Origin: an uncultured Pelagibacteraceae bacterium
GTDB taxonomy: Bacteria > Pseudomonadota > Alphaproteobacteria > Pelagibacterales > Pelagibacteraceae
Direction: 5' to 3'
Assembly: GCA_902608305.1 (NCBI GenBank)
Contig: CACLNK010000009.1
Coordinates: 1 to 22,898 of the forward strand
DNA length: 22,898 bases
The position numbers and the translations under genes are program-made. Shown here piece by piece: positions 1 to 7,094 of this stretch. The notes under the pieces were generated by a model, which saw only the letters and a program-made list of their open reading frames with translations, did no database searches and had not been told where the DNA came from. Position 1 is the stretch's first letter. Every line of letters starts with the position of its first letter.

Positions 1-1
1 A

Positions 2-847
2 CCAGGACCGTTACTTGTTTTTATGGGTGCAGTTTGTTTAAGTTTTGGCGGTTTAATTGTAAAATCATTTGAAGGAGCCAATTTATGGCAAATTCTTTTT
101 TGGCGGCAAACTTTTTTTGCTATTATTGTGGCTCTCTATTTAGTTATTACCTACAAAAAAAATTTTTTTAAGTCATTTTATAACTCTGGTCTTTCAGGTT
201 TTATAGGAGGTATATTTTTAGGAATTGGTTTTGCAGCTTATGTATTTTCTATGTATACAACTACTGTTGCAAATACGAATTTTATAATCACTACAGAGAC
301 AATTTTTTTAGCAGTATTTGGATATTTTTTTCTGAAAGAAAAAATTAACTTAATAACTTTTATTTCAATTGTTTTAGGGATGTCAGGAGTTTTGTTAATT
401 CTTGGAAACTCCCTATCTATTCAATCTAGCGAACAATTTATTGGAAATATTGTGGCATTTATAATGCCAATTTCTTTTGCAATATTAGTTATTATAATAA
501 GAAAATACCCAAGTGTTGATATGGTTCCGGCTCAATTTATAGCTGGTGTTTTTGCTGCAATTATTGGTTACTTTATTGCTGGGAAATTATCAATTTCTTT
601 GCATGATCTTTTTTTAGCTTCTCTAGCAGGTTTTTTCCAAATTGGATTTGGATTTATTTTTATTACTATTGGATCACAAACCACACCTTCCGCTGTAGTT
701 GGCGTTTTAATGTTAACCGAAGCAGTTTTTGGACCTTTATGGGCTTGGTTATTTATAAATGAAGTACCACCAATAAGCGTGCTTATTGGAGGTGGTATTA
801 TTATTTTTTCAATTTTATTTCATTCATTTTTTAGTAAAAAAAATTAA
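2..847 (+). CDS. EamA/DMT-family transporter, 5'-truncated by the window edge
   Basis: Integral inner-membrane protein of the drug/metabolite transporter (EamA) superfamily; the substrate cannot be read from sequence. The frame is open from base 2 (first residues PGPLLVF), and the first ATG is at 23, so the true start is probably just upstream. At least 281 residues are visible against about 290-300 for full-length members, so only a few N-terminal residues are missing. Nearly the whole protein is alternating hydrophobic helices arranged as two halves, as expected for a tandem EamA fold. The first half ends near the segment ITFISIVLGMSGVLLILG, and the second contains TPSAVVGVLMLTEAVFGPLW, which resembles the conserved late-helix motif of the family. 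The stop lies 1 bp before the start of the downstream oxidoreductase, so the genes are probably co-transcribed. The family call is firm; the role is unknown. Confidence 0.85.
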   Translation, partial: PGPLLVFMGAVCLSFGGLIVKSFEGANLWQILFWRQTFFAIIVALYLVITYKKNFFKSFYNSGLSGFIGGIFLGIGFAAYVFSMYTTTVANTNFIITTETIFLAVFGYFFLKEKINLITFISIVLGMSGVLLILGNSLSIQSSEQFIGNIVAFIMPISFAILVIIIRKYPSVDMVPAQFIAGVFAAIIGYFIAGKLSISLHDLFLASLAGFFQIGFGFIFITIGSQTTPSAVVGVLMLTEAVFGPLWAWLFINEVPPISVLIGGGIIIFSILFHSFFSKKN

Positions 848-848
848 T

Positions 849-2093
849 ATGAAAATTGCTGTAATTGGCTCAGGTATATCAGGGCTAAGTGCCGCTTATT
901 ATTTGTCAAAAAAAAATTCAGTAGACTTATTTGAAAGTGAAAACCATTTTGGAGGTCATTCACATACAATAAATATTTCTTATCAAGAAAAAAAGCAAAT
1001 TGCAGTGGATATAGGATTTATTGTTTTTAATGAAAAAACTTATCCAAATTTAATTAAATTTTTTGAAGAAAATAAAATTCAAGTAGAAAAAAGCAATATG
1101 TCATTTTCTGTTACAGTAAAAGATACAAATATTGAATATTGTGGCAAAGGTATTAGTGGAGTTTTTTCAAATAGAAAAAATATTTTAAATCCAAAATTTA
1201 TAAAAATGTTCTTTGAAATTATTAATTTTTATAAAAAATGTGCGAGCATCAACATTCTTCAGTTAAGCAGAGAAACATTAGGTGATTTTCTTAAAAAAGA
1301 AAATCTTTCAGATTATTTTATAAATTATCATATTATTCCTATGGTTGCTGCAATTTGGTCTATGCACCCATACGAAACAAAGCAAATGCCATTAAATTTT
1401 TTTATTAATTTCTTTAAGAACCATGGTTTGTTTAAATTAAAAAATAGACCACAATGGTTTACAGTATCTAATAGAAGCAAAGCTTACGTTGATAAAGTTA
1501 TTAGTCAAATAAGTGGTGAATATTATAAAAACTATCCGATTAATAAAATAAGCAGAAACAAAGATAATCTTAAAGTTTACTACGGGTCAAAAAATGAATT
1601 TTTTAACTATGATAAAGTGGTTATAGCAACACATGCAAATGATGCTTTATCTCTAATAGAAAATCCAACAAAAGAAGAAAAAAAAATTTTAAGCAACTTT
1701 AAATATAAAAAAAATTTAGCTGTTATTCATTCAGACAATAGCTTTATGCCAAAAAATAAAAAGGCATGGTCTTCATGGAATGCTTCAATTTTAAATAACG
1801 ACATTGGAAAAAATTCAATTACTTATTGGTTAAATTTATTACAAAATTTGAATATTGAAAAAAATATTTTTTTAACATTAAACCCCTATCATGAAATCCC
1901 TGAGAATCAGATTTACAAAAAAGTTTATTTTACACATCCTAAATATGATTATGAAACTTTGAAATCACAGAAAGAACTTTATACATTGCAGAATAAACAA
2001 AATATATTATTTTGTGGAAGTTATTTTGGTTATGGTTTTCATGAAGACGGAATAAAATCATCTATTAATATGTTAAAATATATAAATGATTAA
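849..2093 (+). CDS. FAD/NAD(P)-binding amine-oxidase-like protein (COG2907 type)
   Basis: Predicted flavin-dependent oxidoreductase of 414 aa. The open frame runs back to an ATG at 786, but the start at 849 places the dinucleotide-binding motif GSGISGL directly at the N-terminus and gives a 1-bp spacer to the upstream stop, so 849 is preferred. Visible family signatures are the Rossmann motif at about residues 8-14, GGHSHT near 36-41, VDIGFIVFN near 54-62, YWLNLLQNLN in the second half, and a C-terminal FAD-contact segment GYGFHEDGIKSS. Together these match the COG2907 group found beside DUF1365 and cyclopropane-fatty-acid synthases. It overlaps the next gene by 8 bp. From context I infer that it oxidises or desaturates a membrane fatty-acyl chain or a methylated derivative; the substrate is unproven. 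Confidence 0.88.
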   Translation: MKIAVIGSGISGLSAAYYLSKKNSVDLFESENHFGGHSHTINISYQEKKQIAVDIGFIVFNEKTYPNLIKFFEENKIQVEKSNMSFSVTVKDTNIEYCGKGISGVFSNRKNILNPKFIKMFFEIINFYKKCASINILQLSRETLGDFLKKENLSDYFINYHIIPMVAAIWSMHPYETKQMPLNFFINFFKNHGLFKLKNRPQWFTVSNRSKAYVDKVISQISGEYYKNYPINKISRNKDNLKVYYGSKNEFFNYDKVVIATHANDALSLIENPTKEEKKILSNFKYKKNLAVIHSDNSFMPKNKKAWSSWNASILNNDIGKNSITYWLNLLQNLNIEKNIFLTLNPYHEIPENQIYKKVYFTHPKYDYETLKSQKELYTLQNKQNILFCGSYFGYGFHEDGIKSSINMLKYIND

Positions 2094-2853
2094 ATCTTCC
2101 TGCATTTATAACGGTCACGTAGTACATAAAAGATTTAAACCAAAAAAACATTTTTTTAAATATAAAGTTTTTTCGTTATTGATCGACTTATCTGAAATAC
2201 AACAACTAGAAAAAGAACTTACTTTATTTTCCTACAATAAATTTAATATATTAAGTTTTTATGACGTAGATCATGGATCTAGAGATGGTTCTTCGCTAAT
2301 TAATTGGGTTAAAGAAAATATGATTAAAAACAATATTAGCATTGAAGGAATTTCCGTTAAACTTTTATGCTACCCTAGAATATGGGGGTATGTTTTTAAC
2401 CCCCTAAGTGTTTTTTTTATTTATGACAAGAATTCTAATTTAATTTCAATACTATACGAAGTAAAAAATACTTTTGATGAACAACATACTTATATATTTA
2501 AGTTACAAAAAACGGATAAATTAATTCAACACAAATGTAAAAAAAAATTTCACGTGTCTCCATTTATTGAAATGGATTGTACTTATTTTTTCAAAATAAC
2601 CGAACCAGGAGAAAAAATTTCAGTTTATATAGATCAATACGACAATGAGGATAAATTGTTAGTTGCATTACAAGAAGGCGTTAAACTTAATTTAAACAAT
2701 AAAAACTTACTAAAAAGTTACTTTTTCCATCCTTTAATGTCTTTTAAAATAATTTTTGCGATACATTTTGAAGCATTTAGACTTTGGGCCAAAGGAATTA
2801 AATTCATCAAAAAAAAATTTAAAATTAGAAACAATATATCTATAGAAAATTAA
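2086..2853 (+). CDS. DUF1365 family protein
   Basis: 255-aa member of DUF1365 (COG3496), a family of unknown biochemical function almost always encoded next to COG2907 oxidoreductases and CFA-type methyltransferases. Family landmarks are the N-terminal YNGHVVHKRFKPKKHFFKYK, YPRIWGYVFNPLSVFFIYD in the middle (about residues 97-115), the VKNTFDEQHTY segment, and KKFHVSPF followed by a beta-rich stretch. The start ATG lies inside the end of the previous gene (8-bp overlap), and the stop shares one base with the next start (TAATG), indicating translational coupling. There is no signal peptide; the C-terminal third holds a moderately hydrophobic helix before a basic tail. A role in modifying membrane fatty acids is inferred only from its neighbours. 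Confidence 0.9.
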   Translation: MIKSSCIYNGHVVHKRFKPKKHFFKYKVFSLLIDLSEIQQLEKELTLFSYNKFNILSFYDVDHGSRDGSSLINWVKENMIKNNISIEGISVKLLCYPRIWGYVFNPLSVFFIYDKNSNLISILYEVKNTFDEQHTYIFKLQKTDKLIQHKCKKKFHVSPFIEMDCTYFFKITEPGEKISVYIDQYDNEDKLLVALQEGVKLNLNNKNLLKSYFFHPLMSFKIIFAIHFEAFRLWAKGIKFIKKKFKIRNNISIEN

Positions 2854-4031
2854 TGATTTTTAATAAAATATCCAACAATTTTGTTTTTAAGACTTTAATG
2901 CATATAAAGCATGGCCATCTTAAATTAACTAATTTTAATAATGATGTATTTTATTTTGGTGATGAAAAAGAAAATCTTAAAGCAGAAATTAAAATTAACC
3001 ATCCTGGTTTTTTTTTAAATGTGATTAAGAATGGAAGCATTGGTCTAGCAGAGAGTTATATGAAAGGAGAATTTGAAACAAATAATTTATCTAATTTAAT
3101 TGAGTTAATTGCACGAAATATAGATATTGTCTATAAATTTTCAGGAATATTAGATTTGTCAGCAATTAATTATTTAAAAAATAAGTTAATTAAAAATACA
3201 AAAAAACGAAGTAAAGAAAATATTGCTAAACATTATGATTTAGGAAATGAATTTTTTTCATTATGGCTTGATAAAACTCTTACTTATTCCAGTGCTATAT
3301 TTGATAAAGAAGGTCAAAAACTTGAAGAAGCACAACAAAATAAATATGAGAAATTAACTAATCTTTTATCTCCAAAAAATGGAAGTAAATTATTAGAAAT
3401 AGGTTGTGGCTGGGGAGGTTTTGCAGAATATTTGGGTAAAAAATATGATGTAAAATTAGATTGTATTACTATTTCAAAAAAACAATACGAATTTGCTAAA
3501 GAAAGAATTTATAAATCCGGCTTAAATCACAAAGTTAATATAGAAATGATTGACTATAGAGATGTAAAAAAAAAATATGATTCAATAGCATCAATAGAAA
3601 TGATAGAAGCTGTAGGAAAAGATTATCTTCATAACTATTTTCAAAGCATTAAAAAAAATTTAGTTGTAAATGGTAAGGCTGGTATTCAGGCAATCACAAT
3701 TGACGATAAATATTTTGATAGATACAAAACAAAACAGGATTTTATTCAAAAATATATATTTCCAGGAGGTTTTCTTCCTTCCAAAATAACACTTTATAAT
3801 TATGCAAATAAAAATGGATTAGAAATTAGTTCATATAATTCTTATGGTTTACATTATTCGAATACTTTAATTCTTTGGCGAGATGAATTTTTAAAAAAAT
3901 GGGATTTAATTTCAAAACAAGGATTTAATTTAACTTTTAAAAGAATGTGGGATTTTTACCTTTCTTATTGTGAAGCGGGATTTAAATCTAAAAATATAGA
4001 TTTAATTCAATTCTCATTACAAAATAGATAA
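2853..4031 (+). CDS. Cyclopropane-fatty-acyl-phospholipid synthase-like SAM methyltransferase
   Basis: 392-aa SAM-dependent enzyme of the CFA synthase family, which adds a methylene or methyl carbon to the double bond of unsaturated acyl chains in membrane phospholipids. Landmarks are HYDLGNEFFSLWLD (127-140), the SAM-binding LEIGCGWGG (181-189), ITISKKQ (205-211), SIEMIEAVG (247-255), KYIFPGGFLPS (300-310) and GLHYSNTLILW (332-342). Length is normal. Compared by eye with the E. coli enzyme, the bicarbonate-site glutamate (E252), isoleucine (I281) and tyrosine (Y335) are kept, but the cysteine is Ser147 (YSSA rather than YSCA) and the histidine is Gln279. This variant seems usual in the DUF1365-linked branch, so the product may be a methylated chain rather than a cyclopropane. 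The start ATG overlaps the upstream stop by 1 bp. Confidence 0.9.
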   Translation: MIFNKISNNFVFKTLMHIKHGHLKLTNFNNDVFYFGDEKENLKAEIKINHPGFFLNVIKNGSIGLAESYMKGEFETNNLSNLIELIARNIDIVYKFSGILDLSAINYLKNKLIKNTKKRSKENIAKHYDLGNEFFSLWLDKTLTYSSAIFDKEGQKLEEAQQNKYEKLTNLLSPKNGSKLLEIGCGWGGFAEYLGKKYDVKLDCITISKKQYEFAKERIYKSGLNHKVNIEMIDYRDVKKKYDSIASIEMIEAVGKDYLHNYFQSIKKNLVVNGKAGIQAITIDDKYFDRYKTKQDFIQKYIFPGGFLPSKITLYNYANKNGLEISSYNSYGLHYSNTLILWRDEFLKKWDLISKQGFNLTFKRMWDFYLSYCEAGFKSKNIDLIQFSLQNR

Positions 4032-4044
4032 TTAATAAGATTTC

Positions 4045-4593
4045 ATGAAAAAAAATATTTTTTTTATTTCTATTATATTGATAATTTCGCTTCTATTCCT
4101 TAAAAGCTATTTAGATACAAATACTATGAAACCAGAAGATTTTAAGGGTACAAATCCTACAATAAAAATAGAAAAATACTTTGAGGGTCATGTGAAAGCT
4201 TGGGGATTACTTCAGGATAGAAAAGGTAAAGTTACACGACAATTTAAAGCTAAGATGTTTGGAAGTTTTGAAAATAATATTCTTACTCTAGAAGAAGAAT
4301 TTTTTTGGACTGATGGAGAGAAACAAAAAAGAGTTTGGAATATAGAAAAAATTGATGAACACAATTATATAGGAACAGCTGCAGATGTTGTAGGAAAAGC
4401 AAAAGGTTTTTCTTATGGATCTGCATTTAAATTTGAATATGATTTGATGGTTCCAATTAAGGGAAAAAATATCAAAATTTCATTTGACGACTGGATTTTT
4501 AAACAAGACGAAGAAGTTGCAATTAATCGTGCAACGCTTACAAAATTTGGGTTTAAAGTTGGAGAGTTAACTGTATTTTTTAAAAAAAATTAA
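4045..4593 (+). CDS. DUF3833 family protein with N-terminal membrane anchor
   Basis: 182-aa protein matching DUF3833. After a hydrophobic segment (residues 5-19), the beta-rich domain shows YFEGHVKAWGLLQDRKGKV, the acidic stretch LTLEEEFFWTDGEKQKRVW and YIGTAADVVGKAKGFSYGSA, all typical of the family. DUF3833 proteins are commonly predicted lipoproteins; this one has no cysteine at all, so it should be held by an uncleaved anchor or be released into the periplasm. It follows the CFA-like gene after 13 bp and closes the lipid-modification cluster. Its C-terminal coding end overlaps the convergent SDR by 4 bp. A periplasmic accessory or lipid-binding role is inferred only from context. Confidence 0.82.
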   Translation: MKKNIFFISIILIISLLFLKSYLDTNTMKPEDFKGTNPTIKIEKYFEGHVKAWGLLQDRKGKVTRQFKAKMFGSFENNILTLEEEFFWTDGEKQKRVWNIEKIDEHNYIGTAADVVGKAKGFSYGSAFKFEYDLMVPIKGKNIKISFDDWIFKQDEEVAINRATLTKFGFKVGELTVFFKKN

Positions 4594-5342
4594 TAATCAA
4601 TTTTCTTCATTCCTTTTTCAAGAAACCTGAAATAAATACTGCTTGGAAGTATTCTTAAAAATTTCATCATATAGGTAAATACTTTAGGAAAGTGAATTTC
4701 AAAGCCATTTTTTTTAGTTAAACCAATGTATATTTGTTCAGCTGCAAATTCTGGCGATCTTATCATTGGCATTGGAAAATCATTTTGATCAGTCATTGGT
4801 GTTTTAATAAAACCTGGGCTTATCAAAGACACTCTCACATTCTTTCTTTTCATTTCAAAGTGCAAACTTTCTGCAAAACTAGTAAGAGCAGATTTTGAAG
4901 CACAGTATGCACCAGCCGCTGGTAATCCGCGGTATCCAGCTACTGAAGAAATAATAGATATTTGACCACTTTTTTTTTCTCTATAATAATCATAGATTGA
5001 ATTTATTGAATTCATTGTTCCAAAAAAATTAACTTCCATAATTTTTTTAATTTTTTCTAAATTAAATTTTTTTTCTGATTTGGGATCATGAATTCCTGTT
5101 CCAAATACACAAATTTCAATATTCTCAAATTTTTCAATAATATCTTTAAATACAGACTTGCATTTATCGCTATCAGTAACATCCAAAGGAAATGGCTGTA
5201 TATTTGGATATTTATCATTTAACTCTTTTAATAAATTTTCTCTTCTTGCAGAAGCTGCAACTTTCCATCCTTCATTTGCGAATTTTATTGCTAATGCTTT
5301 TCCAATTCCACTACTTGCACCTGTTATCCATATCTTTCTCAT
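4590..5342 (-). CDS. Short-chain dehydrogenase/reductase (classical SDR)
   Basis: 250-aa NAD(P)-dependent oxidoreductase of the classical SDR family. Motifs are the cofactor loop TGASSGIG (7-14), DVTD (54-57), an NNAG-equivalent position that reads GTG (81-83), the structural Asn105 in NFFG, catalytic Ser132/133 (ISSVAG), Tyr146 and Lys150 in YCASK, and PGFIKTPMT (176-184). The arginines after the first beta-alpha unit (SARR, 31-34) suggest NADPH preference. It starts at an ATG at 5342 (minus strand) and converges on the DUF3833 gene with a 4-bp overlap. SDRs of this type often sit beside DUF1365/CFA clusters, so a role in the same lipid pathway is possible, but opposite orientation makes co-regulation uncertain. 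The substrate is not identifiable. Confidence 0.9.
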   Translation of the reverse strand: MRKIWITGASSGIGKALAIKFANEGWKVAASARRENLLKELNDKYPNIQPFPLDVTDSDKCKSVFKDIIEKFENIEICVFGTGIHDPKSEKKFNLEKIKKIMEVNFFGTMNSINSIYDYYREKKSGQISIISSVAGYRGLPAAGAYCASKSALTSFAESLHFEMKRKNVRVSLISPGFIKTPMTDQNDFPMPMIRSPEFAAEQIYIGLTKKNGFEIHFPKVFTYMMKFLRILPSSIYFRFLEKGMKKIDY

Positions 5343-5445
5343 AAAAACATTTTATATACTTTTAACAAAAATGTAACGACTAAGATGCGACAAGATGTGT
5401 GTAGAATAAATAATTAAAAATTTATACGCAAAGCATAAAAACATT
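5343..5445. promoter_or_regulatory. Divergent intergenic region between two SDR genes
   Basis: This 103-bp AT-rich spacer is the only space available for promoters of the minus-strand SDR and the plus-strand SDR operon. On the minus strand a TATATAAAAT stretch lies just upstream of the start codon, close enough that a promoter there would give a nearly leaderless mRNA. On the plus strand a GCATAAAAA stretch precedes the ATG at 5446. I see no convincing -35/-10 pair, operator palindrome or ECF-sigma-type site. Confidence 0.3.
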
Positions 5446-6159
5446 ATGCAAAAATATCTTATATTTGGTGCAACAGGTTCCGTGGGATCTAACCTTGCTA
5501 CACAATTATCTCAAGCAAATAAGGAAATTCATCTTATTGGAAGAAATGATGTAGAGTTAGAGAGACTTTCATCAGAATTAGGATGTGATTATACAGTTTT
5601 AGATATTTTATCAGATAATATCTATGAAAATTTAAAAAAAATTTTTGAAGACATTGACCTAGCGGGCATTGCTTATTGTATTGGTTCAATAGATTTAAAA
5701 CCGCTGGGGAAGACAAATAAAGAAGATTTTCAAAAATGTCTAAAATTAAATTTTTTTCCAATTGTAGAAGTGATTAAAGTTTTTAAAGATAATTTAAAAA
5801 AAAATAAAGGATCAATAGTTCTTTTTTCAACAGTTGCAGCACAAAGAGGGTTTACTAATCATAGTATTATTGCATCAGTTAAAGGAGCCATTGAGGGTCT
5901 GACGGTTTCTTTAGCTGCTGAATTTGCCCCAGACATTAAAGTAAATTGTATAGCACCAAGTTTGACTAATTCAAAAATAGCTGAACCAATTCTAAAAAAT
6001 AAAATTGTGGCAGAAGGAATAGCGAAAGCGCACCCCATGAAAAGAATTGGAGAAGGAAAAGATACAGCAGCAATGGCCAAATTTTTACTCACTGAAGAAA
6101 GTTCATGGATTACAGGACAAATAATAGGAGTTGATGGTGGAAGGTCCACATTAGCTTAA
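5446..6159 (+). CDS. Atypical SDR-family protein lacking the catalytic tyrosine
   Basis: 237-aa SDR fold with N-terminal GATGSVG (8-14), an NADP-type basic residue in IGRN (31-34), Asn102 in KLNFF, catalytic-position Ser128 (FSTVAA) and the C-terminal family signature WITGQIIGVDGG (221-232). The normal YxxxK motif reads IASVK: Lys146 is kept, but the tyrosine position is Ile142 (codon ATT at 5869-5871). The rest of the fold looks intact and there is no frameshift, so this is a stable variant rather than a decayed gene. It may use another proton donor, bind nucleotide or ligand without classical reduction, or act as a scaffold. It is the first gene of a plus-strand set with a 5-bp gap to the basic small protein. 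The physiological substrate is unknown. Confidence 0.85.
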   Translation: MQKYLIFGATGSVGSNLATQLSQANKEIHLIGRNDVELERLSSELGCDYTVLDILSDNIYENLKKIFEDIDLAGIAYCIGSIDLKPLGKTNKEDFQKCLKLNFFPIVEVIKVFKDNLKKNKGSIVLFSTVAAQRGFTNHSIIASVKGAIEGLTVSLAAEFAPDIKVNCIAPSLTNSKIAEPILKNKIVAEGIAKAHPMKRIGEGKDTAAMAKFLLTEESSWITGQIIGVDGGRSTLA

Positions 6160-6164
6160 AAAAT

Positions 6165-6581
6165 ATGTTATCTAAAAAACAAATTAATTTATTGGCTTGG
6201 ACAAAGCAAAAATGGAGAACTAAGTCAGGAAAAAAATCTTCAATTACTGGAGAACGTTATTTGCCTGAAAAAGCTATAAAAGCTCTTTCTTCTTTTGAAT
6301 ATAAGCAAACTACAAAAGCTAAACGAAAAGCTACTAAAAAAGGTAAACAATTTTCAAAACAACCTAAATATGTAGTTGATAAAGTAAGGATATATAGAAA
6401 TGAATGGAAAATTGATAACAAGATTAAGAATGGCAGTTATACTAAACCCAACTTAAGAAGAAAATTGTTTAAACAAATCAAAGCTGTTAGTACCCACGGC
6501 ACTAAAGCTGGCCAATGGTCTGCTAGGAAAGCCCAGTATTTAGCAAAAAAATATAAATTATTAGGAGGAGAATATTATTAA
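6165..6581 (+). CDS. Small highly basic protein, DUF5872-like
   Basis: 138-aa soluble protein with no signal peptide or membrane segment. About 28% of residues are Lys or Arg (31 Lys, 8 Arg). The N-terminal half reads WRTKSGKKSSITGERYLP (residues 17-34), then many lysines, then KGKQFSKQPKYV (59-70). The C-terminal part has WSARKAQYLAKKYKLLGG (118-135). This pattern matches my memory of a small conserved family annotated DUF5872 in bacteria and large DNA viruses; the family number is from memory. Charge suggests binding to nucleic acid or another polyanion, which is inference. It starts 5 bp after the SDR stop, and its own stop overlaps the tspO start (TAATG). The AGGAGGAG just before its stop probably serves as the tspO ribosome binding site. 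Confidence 0.7.
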   Translation: MLSKKQINLLAWTKQKWRTKSGKKSSITGERYLPEKAIKALSSFEYKQTTKAKRKATKKGKQFSKQPKYVVDKVRIYRNEWKIDNKIKNGSYTKPNLRRKLFKQIKAVSTHGTKAGQWSARKAQYLAKKYKLLGGEYY

Positions 6582-7057
6582 TGGAAACTTTAAAATCAAA
6601 AAAATTTATTTATTTAGGCTTATTTATCTTTTTATCTTTTTTTATGTCATGGTGGGGAGGATATATTTCAAGTTATTATAAAGAGCCCTGGTACTCAGAA
6701 CTTATAAAGCCTTCTTTTAATCCTCCAGATTTAATATTTGCACCTGTTTGGATTATTTTATATTTATCAATAGGTTTTGCAATTTGGTTGATATGGTTAA
6801 ATCCCAAAAAAACTCAAAAAATTTTTACTATTTATTTTATTCATTTAATAATAAATGCTAGCTGGAGTATAACTTTTTTTGCATTTCACCAAATACTTGT
6901 ATCTTTAATTATAATTGGTTTAATTATTTTTTTTGTAGCTTGGCTTATTAAACTTTATTATCCAATTAATAAGATTAGCGCTTTGCTAATGATTCCATAC
7001 ATGGCATGGTTGTGTTTTGCATTTATTTTGAATTATTCTATCTTTACTCTTAATTAA
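6581..7057 (+). CDS. tspO: TspO/MBR-family membrane protein (tryptophan-rich sensory protein)
   Basis: 158-aa five-helix membrane protein of the TspO/peripheral benzodiazepine receptor family, which binds porphyrins and related ligands and has been linked to light and oxygen responses in alphaproteobacteria. Family signatures are WYSELIKPSFNPPDLIFAPVW split over residues 37-57, INASW (91-95) in the middle, and PYMAWLCFAFILN (139-151) at the end, with many tryptophans lining the helices. Length is normal. A strong ribosome binding site (AGGAGGAG, about 6563-6570) sits inside the end of the upstream gene, and the start overlaps that gene's stop by 1 bp. Porphyrin or photo-oxidative signalling would fit a sunlit marine lifestyle, but the partner is unknown. 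Confidence 0.92.
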   Translation: METLKSKKFIYLGLFIFLSFFMSWWGGYISSYYKEPWYSELIKPSFNPPDLIFAPVWIILYLSIGFAIWLIWLNPKKTQKIFTIYFIHLIINASWSITFFAFHQILVSLIIIGLIIFFVAWLIKLYYPINKISALLMIPYMAWLCFAFILNYSIFTLN

Positions 7058-7094
7058 CTTATTATATAATTTTTTTACTAACTTTTAAAGATTC

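Noticed and set aside
786..848. ATG at 786 as the start of the COG2907 oxidoreductase
   Set aside because: It would put a hydrophobic 21-residue extension, read in another frame of the transporter gene, before the Rossmann motif.
4575..4600. A/T runs at the convergent ends of DUF3833 and SDR as a terminator
   Set aside because: No GC-rich stem flanks them; such runs are common in this AT-rich DNA and here they are coding.
5158..5376. Plus-strand 72-aa open frame opposite the minus-strand SDR
   Set aside because: It is antisense to well-conserved SDR motifs, has no ribosome site and no recognisable content.
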